A DNA stretch of 64,000 nt from Tectiglobus diatomicola (GTDB lineage Bacteria > Pseudomonadota > Alphaproteobacteria > Rhizobiales > Hyphomicrobiaceae): NCBI GenBank assembly GCA_039583345.1, contig JAZDSJ010000001.1:1-64000 (forward strand), given 5' to 3'. The notes beneath the pieces are model-generated. The model had not been told where the DNA came from. It did no database searches and saw only the letters and a list, made by a program, of their open reading frames with translations. This document shows, in pieces, positions 9,356-16,952 of this stretch. A program made the position numbers and the translations under genes. Each line of letters begins with the position of its first letter. Position 1 is the stretch's first letter.

Positions 9356-10048
9356 ATGGAGCGTTTAATCCTTGATCAGATCATAACTCATATTAAAAAC
9401 AGGACACCTGTCGCTCTTGTAACCTGGCTGACTTCAGGACGTCAGAAGATAATTTGCAGTGGTGATAATTTAGATCATGATAAACTTAGACATGTAGTTA
9501 ATAATGGATTCTTAACTGATAGAAGCATTACCGTTCGAATGGACGAAGAAGAGGTATTCGTAAATATTTTTAATCCTAAATTGCGTATGATAATAATTGG
9601 TGCAGTACACATTACGCAAGAACTAGTTCCCTTGGCACTACAAGCCTGCTATGACGTAAAAATCATAGAGCCACGTACTTCATTTGCCAGCAGAGAACGC
9701 TTTTCCAAGTTAAATTGTGATGTCCGTTGGCCAGACGAAGCTTTGTCGCATATAGATTTAGACGAACGCACTGCGTTTATAGCACTTACCCATGACACTA
9801 AAATTGATGACCTAGCGTTAAAGATTGCGCTTAAGTCAAATGTTTTCTACATCGGTGCCTTAGGTAGCAAACGATCCCATTCAAAACGTCTTGAACGTTT
9901 AACTACTTCGGGTTTTAGCGAGCAGGACCTTGCGCGAATTAATGGGCCAATTGGTCTTGATATTGGTGCCATAGGGCCTGTAGAAATTGCAATATCAATA
10001 CTTGCAGAAGTAACAGCAGTACTACGTGGAAAATTACGAATAGATTAA
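9356..10048 (+). CDS. XdhC family protein, C-terminal Rossmann-domain type
   Basis: 230 residues corresponding to the C-terminal half of XdhC. Residues 75-110 hold the Rossmann entry LRMIIIGAVHITQELVPLA; the family norm is GAGHIAQ, so the second glycine is a valine here. Later motifs are normal: AFIALTHDTKIDDLAL, VFYIGALGSKRSHSKR and GLDIGAIGPVEIAISILAEV. It probably forms an operon with the preceding N-terminal piece. Expected role: handling of the molybdenum cofactor before insertion. The changed glycine could weaken nucleotide binding and may be early decay. Confidence 0.85.
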   Translation: MERLILDQIITHIKNRTPVALVTWLTSGRQKIICSGDNLDHDKLRHVVNNGFLTDRSITVRMDEEEVFVNIFNPKLRMIIIGAVHITQELVPLALQACYDVKIIEPRTSFASRERFSKLNCDVRWPDEALSHIDLDERTAFIALTHDTKIDDLALKIALKSNVFYIGALGSKRSHSKRLERLTTSGFSEQDLARINGPIGLDIGAIGPVEIAISILAEVTAVLRGKLRID

Positions 10049-10229
10049 GCAGATAATTTAACAATCAATTCTTTGATATTTTAGTAAAACTTACGATCTC
10101 GTAGTTAATATAGCCTATTGCAAGAAACTTACATTTGATTTTAAAAATATTGTGTCTAATATCATAATCGGAATCAAAATCTAAATAAACTATATGCTTT
10201 ATTAAAAAGAATTGAATTGTAAATACTTT

Positions 10230-10243
10230 AATCACATGTGATT
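10230..10243. repeat. 14-bp perfect palindrome
   Basis: AATCACA followed by its exact reverse complement. AT-rich, 26 bases from a second, stronger palindrome. It could be an operator half of a pair or part of a terminator; nothing else identifies it. Confidence 0.6.
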
Positions 10244-10269
10244 TTACAAGCTTATCACCACAATAACTG

Positions 10270-10291
10270 GGTTCGCACATATGTGCGAACC
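10270..10291. repeat. 22-bp perfect palindrome, GC-rich
   Basis: GGTTCGCACAT followed by its exact reverse complement, with no spacer. It is far richer in GC than the surrounding DNA. It sits between convergent genes, so a bidirectional terminator is possible, but no T-run follows on either strand. A binding site for a dimeric protein is the alternative. Confidence 0.65.
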
Positions 10292-10424
10292 TATCTATTG
10301 AAGTGGATAATTTATGATGCAATCAAAGGGGGTCATGATTTGGATTTAGACCAATTCTTTACAACCCTGTATGAGAGAAACCTTAGTTTCCAATCGAAGG
10401 TAAAATAAGTTGTATACGCTATTA

Positions 10425-10979
10425 TTATGCCGTTCCGTCTGAGTTTTTGTATACCGGTAGAAGATTTGAAGGAGTTAGTGAAGAATGCGGAGATGCAGTC
10501 ATCTGTGGGCGTTGTACACCCGCAAGAGGATCATCTGAATGCCTAGATTTACCTTCAAAATATCCTCCTTGCTCAATAGAAAGCGACTTATGGTGCACGT
10601 CGCCTTCAACATGGCAGGTTGATTGTAACATCACTTTACCACCACGGATCGACCCCATTACTTGGCCACGAACGATAACTTCTTCAGCATTAACAGCCCC
10701 TTGAATACGAGCCTTTTCTCCAATAAGCACATGAAGCGCGTGAAGATCACCCTCAACTTCACCGTCCACCTGGACCTCGCCGGTAGAGATAATATTCCCC
10801 TGGATTTTTAGATCTGGACCAATTATGGAAGGATCATCTCGCTCCCCATTAAGCATTGAGGACGAGGCTCTCAATGGTGACTTTTTTTGAACACTGGGAT
10901 TTAAAGACCCATGCTGAGGCAAACCAACTGCCTTTTCCACATCCTGTTCCAGCTTTTTACTTCCAAAATTCGACAACAT
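10425..10979 (-). CDS. Bactofilin (polymer-forming cytoskeletal protein)
   Basis: Bactofilins form nucleotide-free filaments at the inner membrane and organise cell shape or wall enzymes. The central domain is a right-handed beta-helix with hydrophobic and glycine periodicity: IIGPDLKIQGNIISTGEVQV, DGEVEGDL, VLIGEKARIQGAVNAEEVIV, RGQVMGSIRGGKVML and HVEGDVHHKSLSIEQGGYFEG. The flanks are polar and disordered, as usual. The frame opens at a GTG (11003), but the ATG at 10979 has AAGGA 9 nt upstream. The M23 peptidase gene that commonly accompanies bactofilins is not present. Confidence 0.92.
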   Translation of the reverse strand: MLSNFGSKKLEQDVEKAVGLPQHGSLNPSVQKKSPLRASSSMLNGERDDPSIIGPDLKIQGNIISTGEVQVDGEVEGDLHALHVLIGEKARIQGAVNAEEVIVRGQVMGSIRGGKVMLQSTCHVEGDVHHKSLSIEQGGYFEGKSRHSDDPLAGVQRPQMTASPHSSLTPSNLLPVYKNSDGTA

Positions 10980-11621
10980 TTTTTGAATCCTTCTAGCACT
11001 CACTCACTTCACTCGTATGGATCAAAGTCAGTAACACTCATACCATAATTCCTGTATCATCGCTTAATGTTCCTGTTTATCAGCCGTATTTATAATAAAA
11101 AACTGAGTGATGATCTTAATATGAGATACAAAGATTATTTTTGCTTTCGCAAATGTAAGCTTGCAATACTATAGCTCCCTCATCAGTTATCTAACCGTAA
11201 TTGTAATGTATAATTGGAACTAGATAGTTACCTACTAACTTTATGATTCAACAACGTGACTATTAAATAATCAATAAAATGTCTAAATTCTATTAAAGAT
11301 TTATCAAAATTAAATGTAAATGGCACTTGATTGATGAAATGACACTTATAGGCCATAAATTACATAATAATTTAACATGAAGAAAAACTAACATCTACAA
11401 TTTAACTTTAGTAAAGCTTAACAATAATATGTGCTATTTAAGCGTATGTAAGGCATTCACTATTGGCAATAAGCGCTCTAAGTTAGCGAGTAATCCATTT
11501 CAAATGATTTATCGCCAAAACGTAATTAACTAGAGATTAGCTACCTAGAACATTTTGTCATGACACTTATTTAGATTTGGCACACCGGCACATGCCTTGA
11601 GTTGTATAAATTCATTTGAAA
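10980..11621. other. Noncoding tract between bcp and the bactofilin gene
   Basis: AT-rich, with stops in all frames. By position it carries the bactofilin promoter. I looked for an M23 peptidase remnant and could not support one. Confidence 0.4.
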
Positions 11622-12107
11622 TCAATGAGATAAACAATCTTCTCCTAACAATTTAAGTGCCGTCTTATAAACTGCTTCTGCATGACCCGAAACCTTTACT
11701 TTCCGCCACACTTTTAAAAGTTTCATATTTGCATTTATTAGATATGTTGTCCGTTCAACACCCATATACTTTTTACCATACATAGATTTTTCTACCCATA
11801 CGGCATATCTCATAGATACTTCCTTTTCAATATCTGAAAGCAGTAATACTTTTAAATCATGCTTTTTCTTAAATTTTAAAAGTTTATCAATGCTATCAGG
11901 AGAGATACCTATAACTTTTACGCCAGCTGTTTCAAATTCAGTTATCAAATCACTAAATGCAATCGCTTCCTTAGTGCAACCAGTTGTATCAGCTTTAGGA
12001 TAAAAAAATAACACAATCATCTTGCTTTTATTGGCACGCAAATGGAATTCTTTGCCGTTGTCTTCTGGTAATTTAAAGTCAGGAACGACGTTTTCTTCTT
12101 CAAGCAT
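11622..12107 (-). CDS. bcp: Thiol peroxidase of the Bcp/PrxQ family
   Basis: Reduces hydrogen and organic peroxides. The peroxidatic cysteine is C44 in FFYPKADTTGCTKEA, and the fold markers KVIGISPDS and LLLSDIEKEVSMRYAVW are present. The resolving cysteine five residues after C44, found in 2-Cys members, is absent (EAIAF instead), so it should act as a 1-Cys enzyme needing an external thiol such as glutaredoxin; grxD is kept at 30261. 161 residues is normal. AAGAAAG lies upstream of the ATG. Confidence 0.93.
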   Translation of the reverse strand: MLEEENVVPDFKLPEDNGKEFHLRANKSKMIVLFFYPKADTTGCTKEAIAFSDLITEFETAGVKVIGISPDSIDKLLKFKKKHDLKVLLLSDIEKEVSMRYAVWVEKSMYGKKYMGVERTTYLINANMKLLKVWRKVKVSGHAEAVYKTALKLLGEDCLSH

Positions 12108-12419
12108 TATTTGAACTTTCTTATTTTCTAAAAAGCTTTAAGTTGCGATAAAGTCATGAATTTACATTCGTTCGTTATTACGCTAATTTATAAAAGTCTT
12201 TACTTTAACAAATAAATCCTAACTATCCAAAAAGAAAAATTACTACAAAAAATTATCGGATATTGTTTGAAACTTTGCATAAGTTAATGGTGATTATTAT
12301 TTATCATAAATGCTAAATGTATTAGAATTTTTGAATAATCGTTTACGATGATATATCCTCACTGAGGTAACTTTGGTAAACATTTAACAGATAGTAATTC
12401 ATAGATATTTTTATACAAA
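12108..12419. other. Divergent promoter region of bcp and rlmN
   Basis: 312 AT-rich bases with no open frame of note. It must contain the promoters of both genes; I cannot pick out clear boxes. Confidence 0.4.
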
Positions 12420-13631
12420 ATGGCGGATACTTCCATCATTAGAGAGCGGGCAGACAGACGACATCATATACAGTCGCCGAATGAGATTAGAAAGCCGCTT
12501 GCAGGGCAAGACAAAGAGGTCTTAGCTACTGCACTGAGCGAAATAGGAATAGAGGGCAAGCAACTCCGTATGCGCGTTGCGCAACTGTGGAGGTGGATAT
12601 ATGTACGCGGCGCACGTTCTTTTGATGAGATGACAGACATTTCAAAGAATTTGCGAACTCAGCTAAAAAGAAAATTTTCGCTAGATCGACCTCAAATTAT
12701 ATCTGAGCAGACTTCTAAAGATGGCACGCGCAAATGGCTTTTACGTTTTACGCGTAATAGGACGGACCTGAATGCACCCGAAATAGAATGCGTTTACATT
12801 CCTGAAACAGATCGTGGAACTTTGTGTATTTCAAGCCAAGTTGGCTGCACTTTAAATTGTTCATTCTGCTATACTGGAACGCAGAGTTTTGTTCGAAATC
12901 TTACAACTCAAGAAATCGTAGCACAGATACTCGTCGCACGTGATCGTATCGGTGATTGGCCAGATAAGAAAGTTGAAGTAGACGGAGGGCTATTGCCACA
13001 GAGCGAAAGAAAAGTAACTAACGTTGTTTTTATGGGAATGGGTGAGCCTCTTTATAATTTTGAAAACGTCAAAAATGCTGTCTCTATCGCATCGGACAAT
13101 GAAGGCATATCACTATCCAGAAGGCGAATTACATTATCAACTTCAGGTGTTGTTCCAGAAATTGAACGTTGGGGTAGCACAGCAAATACCATGCTAGCGA
13201 TCTCTCTGCACGCAACGCGTGATGATTTACGGAATAAACTCGTACCTATCAACCGACGATGGCCAATTGCCGATCTTATGAAAACCTGCCGTGCTTATCC
13301 AAGCTTGTCGAATGCTCGCAAAATTACATTTGAATATGTCATGATAAAAGATGTTAACGACTCAATCCCAGAAGCTCACGCACTAATAAAATTGCTTTCA
13401 GGTATTCCGGCTAAAGTTAATATTATTCCCTTCAATCCATGGCCTGGATGTGCCTATCAATGTTCAGATTTAAGACAAATCAAACGTTTCATCGAAGTCA
13501 TCAACAAGTCAGGGTATGCTTGCCCAATAAGAACTCCGCGTGGGCGTGATATTTTTGCGGCATGTGGTCAACTGAAGTCTGAAAGTGAGCGCCTGAGAAA
13601 AAGTCTCTGCGTTATTGAAGCAGAAAACTAA
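12420..13631 (+). CDS. rlmN: 23S rRNA A2503 / tRNA A37 C2-methyltransferase
   Basis: Radical SAM enzyme that makes m2A2503 in 23S rRNA and m2A37 in some tRNAs. The [4Fe-4S] ligands C143, C147 and C150 are in GCTLNCSFCYTG. The methyl-carrying cysteine C382 sits in AACGQL near the C-terminus. FMGMGEPLYNFENV, LSTSGVVPEIERW and SLHATRDDLRNKLVPIN are standard. 403 residues is typical for Alphaproteobacteria. The start codon has no evident Shine-Dalgarno sequence. It stands alone, followed by a TA-rich palindrome and etfB. Confidence 0.96.
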   Translation: MADTSIIRERADRRHHIQSPNEIRKPLAGQDKEVLATALSEIGIEGKQLRMRVAQLWRWIYVRGARSFDEMTDISKNLRTQLKRKFSLDRPQIISEQTSKDGTRKWLLRFTRNRTDLNAPEIECVYIPETDRGTLCISSQVGCTLNCSFCYTGTQSFVRNLTTQEIVAQILVARDRIGDWPDKKVEVDGGLLPQSERKVTNVVFMGMGEPLYNFENVKNAVSIASDNEGISLSRRRITLSTSGVVPEIERWGSTANTMLAISLHATRDDLRNKLVPINRRWPIADLMKTCRAYPSLSNARKITFEYVMIKDVNDSIPEAHALIKLLSGIPAKVNIIPFNPWPGCAYQCSDLRQIKRFIEVINKSGYACPIRTPRGRDIFAACGQLKSESERLRKSLCVIEAEN

Positions 13632-13716
13632 AAATTATTACGCTTTTCATCATAGAATGAAAATTCTATCTTTACTTCTCAGACTAGTAAAGTTGATAAG
13701 ATATAGCTAACAAACG

Positions 13717-13736
13717 TGCATATATATATATATGCA
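13717..13736. repeat. TA-repeat palindrome upstream of etfB
   Basis: TGCA, an alternating TA run, then TGCA: a perfect 20-bp palindrome about 50 bases before etfB. It probably belongs to the rlmN terminator or etfB promoter region, or is simply a slippage-grown TA tract. Confidence 0.5.
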
Positions 13737-13784
13737 ACTTAATTATAGAAAAATTACTTTAACTTGACCAGGGGATACACAGCT

Positions 13785-14543
13785 ATGAAAATTCTTGTCC
13801 CGGTTAAGCGTGTAGTCGATTATAATATTAGGATACGCGTTAAGCCAGATAGATCAGGCATTGAATTAGATAATGTCAAGATGTCAATGAATCCATTTGA
13901 TGAGATTGCTGTTGAGGAAGCTCTTCGTTTGAAAGATGCAAAAATTGCTAGCGAAGTTATCGCCATATCAATAGGCCCTTTAAAAGCTCAGGAAACAATA
14001 CGAACTGCTTTGTCTATGGGTGCTGATCGAGGAATTCATGTACAAGTTAATGATGGAATTAGTGTTGAGCCCCTCGCAGTCGCAAAAATTCTTAAACGCA
14101 TTGTCAAAGACGAGATCCCTGACCTCGTAATCCTTGGTAAACAAGCTATTGACGATGATTATAATCAGACAGGTCAGATGCTTGCTGCCATTCTTGGGTG
14201 GTCTCAGGCAACCTTTGCTTCGGAAATTACAATTAATGATGGAAGTGCAATTGTTACACGTGAAGTTGACGGTGGCTTAGAAAAGTTAAGAGTTACACTG
14301 CCAGCGATCATTACTACCGATCTGAGATTAAACGAGCCGAGATACGCATCACTACCTAATATAATGAAAGCTAAGAAGAAACCCATAGATATCAAGACGC
14401 CTACTGACTACGATATATGCATCGAACCTCGGCTTAGAGTGTTAGATACTTTTGAACCTCCTCAACGACAGGCAGGATTAATTTTAGAAAGCGTTTCAGA
14501 ACTAGTATCGAAACTTAAAGATAAAGTAGAGGCTATATCATAA
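13785..14543 (+). CDS. etfB: Electron transfer flavoprotein, beta subunit
   Basis: Forms the FAD- and AMP-binding heterodimer with EtfA, which passes electrons from acyl-CoA and related dehydrogenases to the quinone pool. The start MKILVPVKRVVDYNIRIRVK and the segment MSMNPFDEIAVEEALRLKD are diagnostic, as is DYNQTGQMLAAILGW. The frame extends to a TTG at 13764, but the ATG at 13785 has AGGGG upstream and matches family starts. Its stop overlaps the etfA start (ATAATG), indicating translational coupling. Confidence 0.96.
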   Translation: MKILVPVKRVVDYNIRIRVKPDRSGIELDNVKMSMNPFDEIAVEEALRLKDAKIASEVIAISIGPLKAQETIRTALSMGADRGIHVQVNDGISVEPLAVAKILKRIVKDEIPDLVILGKQAIDDDYNQTGQMLAAILGWSQATFASEITINDGSAIVTREVDGGLEKLRVTLPAIITTDLRLNEPRYASLPNIMKAKKKPIDIKTPTDYDICIEPRLRVLDTFEPPQRQAGLILESVSELVSKLKDKVEAIS

Positions 14544-15487
14544 TGACGACACTTTTAGTTTCAGAGCACAATAATAATGAGCTTAATATAGCAACAGGCA
14601 AGGCATTATCAGCGGCACTAGAACTTGGAGATAATGTTCATATTCTAGTCGCTGGTTTAAACTGTCGCTCCGTGGCGGAAGACGCTGCAAAACTTGAAGG
14701 AGTCAGTAAGGTTCTGATAGCTGATGAAATCCACCTAGAGCACCAACTTGCAGAGGAAGTTTCAGCACTTTTACTTCAATTGATGGAGACCTATGATACG
14801 CTAATATCACCCGCAACTACTCGTGGTAAAAACACGCTTCCCCGTGTTGCTGCATTATTAGATGTAATGCAGATTTCGGACATAACAGAAATCAAATCAC
14901 CAGATACATTTGTACGTCCAATATATGCAGGAAGTGCGATGCAGACTGTTCAGTCAACTGATTTTAAAAAAGTCATTACCGTTCGCACATCCTCTTTTAG
15001 ATCGCCAGAAATGAATGGTACAGCTAAAATCGAATATATTTCAGCACCAACGCCTTTCGGTAATACATCATTTCACAGTTCTCAACTCGCAGAAGCAAAT
15101 CGTCCCGAATTAACTTCTGCAAATGTTGTTATATCAGGTGGTCGTGGATTAAGATCGTCTGAAAATTTTACAAAATACATTGAACCTTTGGCAGATAGGC
15201 TTGGTGCAGCTATTGGAGCAAGCCGGGCTGCAGTGGACGCGGGATATGTTCCTAATGATTACCAAGTAGGACAGACAGGTAAAGTAGTTGCTCCGGAACT
15301 TTATCTGGCTGTTGGAATATCAGGGGCAATACAACACCTTGCTGGCATGAGAGATTCAAAAGTCATTGTTGCAATAAACAAAGATTCTGATGCCCCAATA
15401 TTTCAAATAGCTGATTATGGCTTGGTTGCTGATCTATTTGAGGTTCTACCTGCGTTAGAAAAAGAATTAGCAAAGAAACCAGCCTAA
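14543..15487 (+). CDS. etfA: Electron transfer flavoprotein, alpha subunit
   Basis: Carries the FAD-binding C-terminal domain: VVISGGRGLRSSENF, GAAIGASRAAVDAGYVPNDY, QVGQTGKVVAPELYLAVGIS, GAIQHLAGM and INKDSDAPIFQIADYG are all canonical. 314 residues is the family length. Coupled to etfB. The usual third gene, hbd (3-hydroxybutyryl-CoA dehydrogenase), follows at 15605 but is a pseudogene. No ETF-ubiquinone oxidoreductase or acyl-CoA dehydrogenase is in the window. Confidence 0.96.
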   Translation: MTTLLVSEHNNNELNIATGKALSAALELGDNVHILVAGLNCRSVAEDAAKLEGVSKVLIADEIHLEHQLAEEVSALLLQLMETYDTLISPATTRGKNTLPRVAALLDVMQISDITEIKSPDTFVRPIYAGSAMQTVQSTDFKKVITVRTSSFRSPEMNGTAKIEYISAPTPFGNTSFHSSQLAEANRPELTSANVVISGGRGLRSSENFTKYIEPLADRLGAAIGASRAAVDAGYVPNDYQVGQTGKVVAPELYLAVGISGAIQHLAGMRDSKVIVAINKDSDAPIFQIADYGLVADLFEVLPALEKELAKKPA

Positions 15488-15577
15488 AATTAAATTTATA
15501 AAATATGATCTACAAAGCAGAACCCGAATTGTGAATTAAATGTTTTTGGAATGAATAATCGGATGATACATAATAAT

Positions 15578-15606
15578 ATTCTAGGTTCACATGACCTAGT
15601 AAGAAT
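15578..15606 (+). terminator. Hairpin after etfA
   Basis: CTAGGT, loop TCACATG, ACCTAG, with weaker pairing outward (ATT/AAT). It lies about 95 bases after etfA and just before the dead hbd. No T-run follows, so termination is only a possibility. Confidence 0.35.
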
Positions 15607-16234
15607 CATTCATATTATTGGCGTCATAAAGGTTATAACGGAATTGTATAAGTTTCTGCCCTGGTAGGTTATCCAGTTTTATTGAGCGATATAAATAAAG
15701 CTAAATTCTATTTCTTATTTGAAATTATTCAAAAGAATATCACCCTCCAGAGCATGCTAGGCTTAGTTTGCGGGGACTACATGATACCTGAATGCATTGA
15801 ATATTATTTTCTTCGAAGTATGACTATTTTAGAGGTGTTGGCTTAGTAATTGAGGCAGTGACAAAAAAATTTCAATACAAGATTTTCTAAGACTTATGCA
15901 CCTATTTTAAAATCAAATAATTCTTGCATCTAACACACCATAGATCAATTACCAAGCTTGAAGCGAAAATAGATTACCCAATAAATTTATTAGAATTAAT
16001 TTTAAGAATCCAGTGTCGGCAATACAATTAAATCTTAACCAAAAAATAGGATCTCTAGATCCTGTAGATTTTACTGACCTTGTTGCCTATCTTTCTGTAA
16101 TAAGGGTTCTTTTCAAGGCATGAGCGATAGAAAATGCCGTCCATATAATTTACTTTCTAGGATGGCTGTCATGGGCTTTAAAAAAGCGAGGTTTTTATGA
16201 TTACAGAGGCGAGCATCCTGTCTTCATTCGCTGA
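15605..16234 (+). pseudogene. hbd: Remnant of 3-hydroxybutyryl-CoA dehydrogenase
   Basis: Translating across frame changes recovers the family. IIGVI then NGIV, and VGYPVLLSDINKA (15664-15703) match the NAD-binding start, normally IGVIGAGQMGNGIA...AGYDVLLNDI. Near 15910 comes ILASNT then SISITKLEAKIDYP, the SNTSSISITxLA segment. At 16140-16234 are GWLSWALKKRGFYDYRGEHP and a stop, the C-terminus GWLGRKTGRGFYDYRGE. Stops and frameshifts interrupt the whole length, and the remnant is about 630 bases against about 880 in intact genes. The position after etfB-etfA is where hbd lies in many Alphaproteobacteria. Confidence 0.93.
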
Positions 16235-16952
16235 GTATTAAAACTATTTTAACTGAAGAGCAGTTAATTTAAACCAATCTAATAAACAGTCTGCTACTTC
16301 GTTGACTAATAGATAGCTATTAGAATCGTGACTCACTTTAAAGGCTATTCTGGTTTTACATAGATACTTTAACTTTTTTTGTTTTTCTCCTAGTCATACT
16401 TGAACAAGTCTACCTTTTATTATTATAGTCATATGAGCTTAGGAGCCAGAGCTTAAGATGAAAAATCCTAGGGAAATTTCAACTGATCGGTTGCGGATCT
16501 GAGTGAATAAATTTTCATTAGTTATAACTAGTATACTAAATTTACATTCTTCCATGAGGTAAGGTTATTAGCACAAAAAACCAAACGCTGATTACAAATT
16601 TATAATTTAATTTAATTAATAATTTGAGTGCATGTTTACTTTACATGAGTATAAATACTAGTTATTTATTAAGAATATAGTATTCACCTGAAAAAATATG
16701 TTATAGATATGCTATGTATGTATTCACAATTAGAGTAGCTTTTAGGGTCGCTGTATAGATGAGACTTTTTTAAGTCAAATCTACTTTTTCATAATAAAAA
16801 TGCAGAGATATCATTATATCCGTTTCTGGTTTAGGTAAAGAAATATTTGCCTTATATATCTACGAAATTAGAAGGTAATTAATTTAAAACTTACCGTATA
16901 CAAATTTCACTTTAAATTGTGCTCTTATTTCATAATGTAGTTTTGTGCACAC
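16235..16952. other. Noncoding tract
   Basis: AT-rich, with stops in all frames. Beyond the hbd remnant I see no further protein fragments. Its right end should hold the terminator of the pentapeptide-repeat gene (minus strand). Confidence 0.4.

Larger units (their letters stand above)
10049..10424. other. Convergent intergenic region with two palindromes
   Basis: Lies between the 3' ends of the XdhC pair and the bactofilin gene. It contains two perfect palindromes at 10230-10243 and 10270-10291, listed separately. An 85-codon minus-strand frame (10065-10322) runs through them but resembles no family and has no ribosome binding site. Confidence 0.5.

Noticed and set aside
10065..10322. 85-codon minus-strand frame across two palindromes
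   Set aside because: AT-driven amino-acid composition, no binding site, no family match; the palindromes look like the functional element.
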